Below are positions 63,637 to 64,000 of a DNA stretch of 64,000 nucleotides, piece after piece. Made by a program: the position numbers and the translations under genes. Under the pieces are notes generated by a model, which was given only the letters and a program-made list of their open reading frames with translations, did not search any database and had not been told where the DNA came from. The number at the start of each line of letters is the position of its first letter. Within the stretch, counting starts at the first letter, position 1. Source of the DNA: Geodermatophilus sabuli (lineage in GTDB: Bacteria; Actinomycetota; Actinomycetes; Mycobacteriales; Geodermatophilaceae); assembly GCF_900215145.1 (NCBI RefSeq), contig NZ_OBDO01000003.1, positions 279,305 to 343,304 of the forward strand, read 5' to 3'.

Positions 63637-64000
63637 TCACGTCGGTTCCTCGACCGTGACCGTCCCCGCGGCACCGTCGACGATGATCAGCTGTCCGGTT
63701 CTGATGCGCTCGGTGGCGCCCGGGACGCAGATCACCGCTGGGATGCCGTACTCCCGTGCCACGGTCGGCCCGTGCGCCATCACTGCGCCGGTCTCGGTGA
63801 CGAGCCCGCCGGCGGTGAGGAACAGCGGTGTCCAGCCCGGGTCGGTCGTGGGCGCGACGAGGATCTCGCCCGGCTCGATGGTCGCGCTCGACGGGTCGCG
63901 GACGATGCGGGCGCGGCCACGAACCCGGCCGGATGCCGCTCCCCTGCCGGTGAGCGTGCGGTCGTCCGACGCTCGGGCCGGCAGCAGCGTCTCCACGTCG
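63637..64000 (-). CDS. PEP-utilising enzyme mobile domain protein (5' end outside window)
   Basis: At least 120 residues, continuing beyond the window. The phosphohistidine (swivelling) domain of PEP synthase/pyruvate phosphate dikinase-like proteins is clear: GRARIVRDPSSATIEPGEIL, TDPGWTPLFLTAGGLVTETG and the active-site stretch GAVMAHGPTVAREYGIPAVI with the phospho-acceptor His; the end IRTGQLIIVDGAAGTVTV is the family's C-terminus. Which member (PpsA, rifampin phosphotransferase-like or other) cannot be told from this part. Confidence 0.85.
   Translation of the reverse strand, partial: DVETLLPARASDDRTLTGRGAASGRVRGRARIVRDPSSATIEPGEILVAPTTDPGWTPLFLTAGGLVTETGAVMAHGPTVAREYGIPAVICVPGATERIRTGQLIIVDGAAGTVTVEEPT

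Overview
The window is very GC-rich DNA from an actinobacterium. The gene families and their order (hemE/hemY/hemQ, DUF3000, RNase D, fadA/fadB, dxs, TrmA-type methyltransferase, APC permease, ceoB/ceoC, DUF3159, OB-fold, DUF3710, dut, DUF4193, cei, suhB, ppgK, sigA) follow, from my memory of those genomes, the Rv2676c-Rv2703 block of Mycobacterium tuberculosis and parts of the SCO6013-SCO6031 block of Streptomyces. I infer a member of Geodermatophilaceae or a close relative; this rests on overall character and was not tested. No rRNA, tRNA, CRISPR array or intact insertion sequence was recognised.

Positions 1-19,000 are an accessory, scarred region. It holds a flavin monooxygenase with a divergent MarR regulator, a small BFD-type ferredoxin, two DUF418-type membrane protein paralogues (one stopped by a single TGG-to-TGA change), a histidine kinase without a partner, a 5'-truncated cation-diffusion-facilitator gene, a chromate resistance operon (split ChrB, a small membrane protein, ChrA), a GntP permease, malic enzyme, and several gene relics, including a third DUF418 scrap and a NarL/LuxR helix-turn-helix scrap. 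Positions 17,500-24,000 hold small stress-type genes (YciI, cold shock protein), a NarL-type two-component pair and msrB.

Positions 24,000-53,000 are the conserved chromosomal core: coproporphyrin-dependent haem synthesis (hemE-hemY-small CxxC protein-hemQ), RNase D, beta-oxidation (fadA-fadB), dxs with a damaged DUF77 gene directly behind it, a secreted Pro-rich protein, RNA methyltransferase plus permease divergent from the CeoB/CeoC potassium-uptake regulators, the dut-DUF3710-hydrolase-OB-fold-DUF3159 run of overlapping genes, cei, suhB, polyphosphate glucokinase and the principal sigma factor. Positions 53,000-64,000 hold an acyl-CoA dehydrogenase, a VanW-type wall protein, a YihY membrane protein, pseudouridine catabolism (psuG and a PfkB kinase), DUF3039 and DUF3099 proteins, a HhH-GPD repair protein with a decayed second copy about 2 kb away, a cation/proton antiporter, and the 3' part of a PEP-utilising enzyme that runs off the end.

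The most interesting unexplained structure is (i) a family of about 50-bp GC-rich hairpin repeats, five copies, one of which has destroyed the DUF77 gene; (ii) a 21/22-bp tandem repeat upstream of both DUF418 paralogues; (iii) a consensus actinobacterial LexA box ahead of an uncharacterised 122-residue gene; and (iv) the density of gene relics in the first 19 kb.
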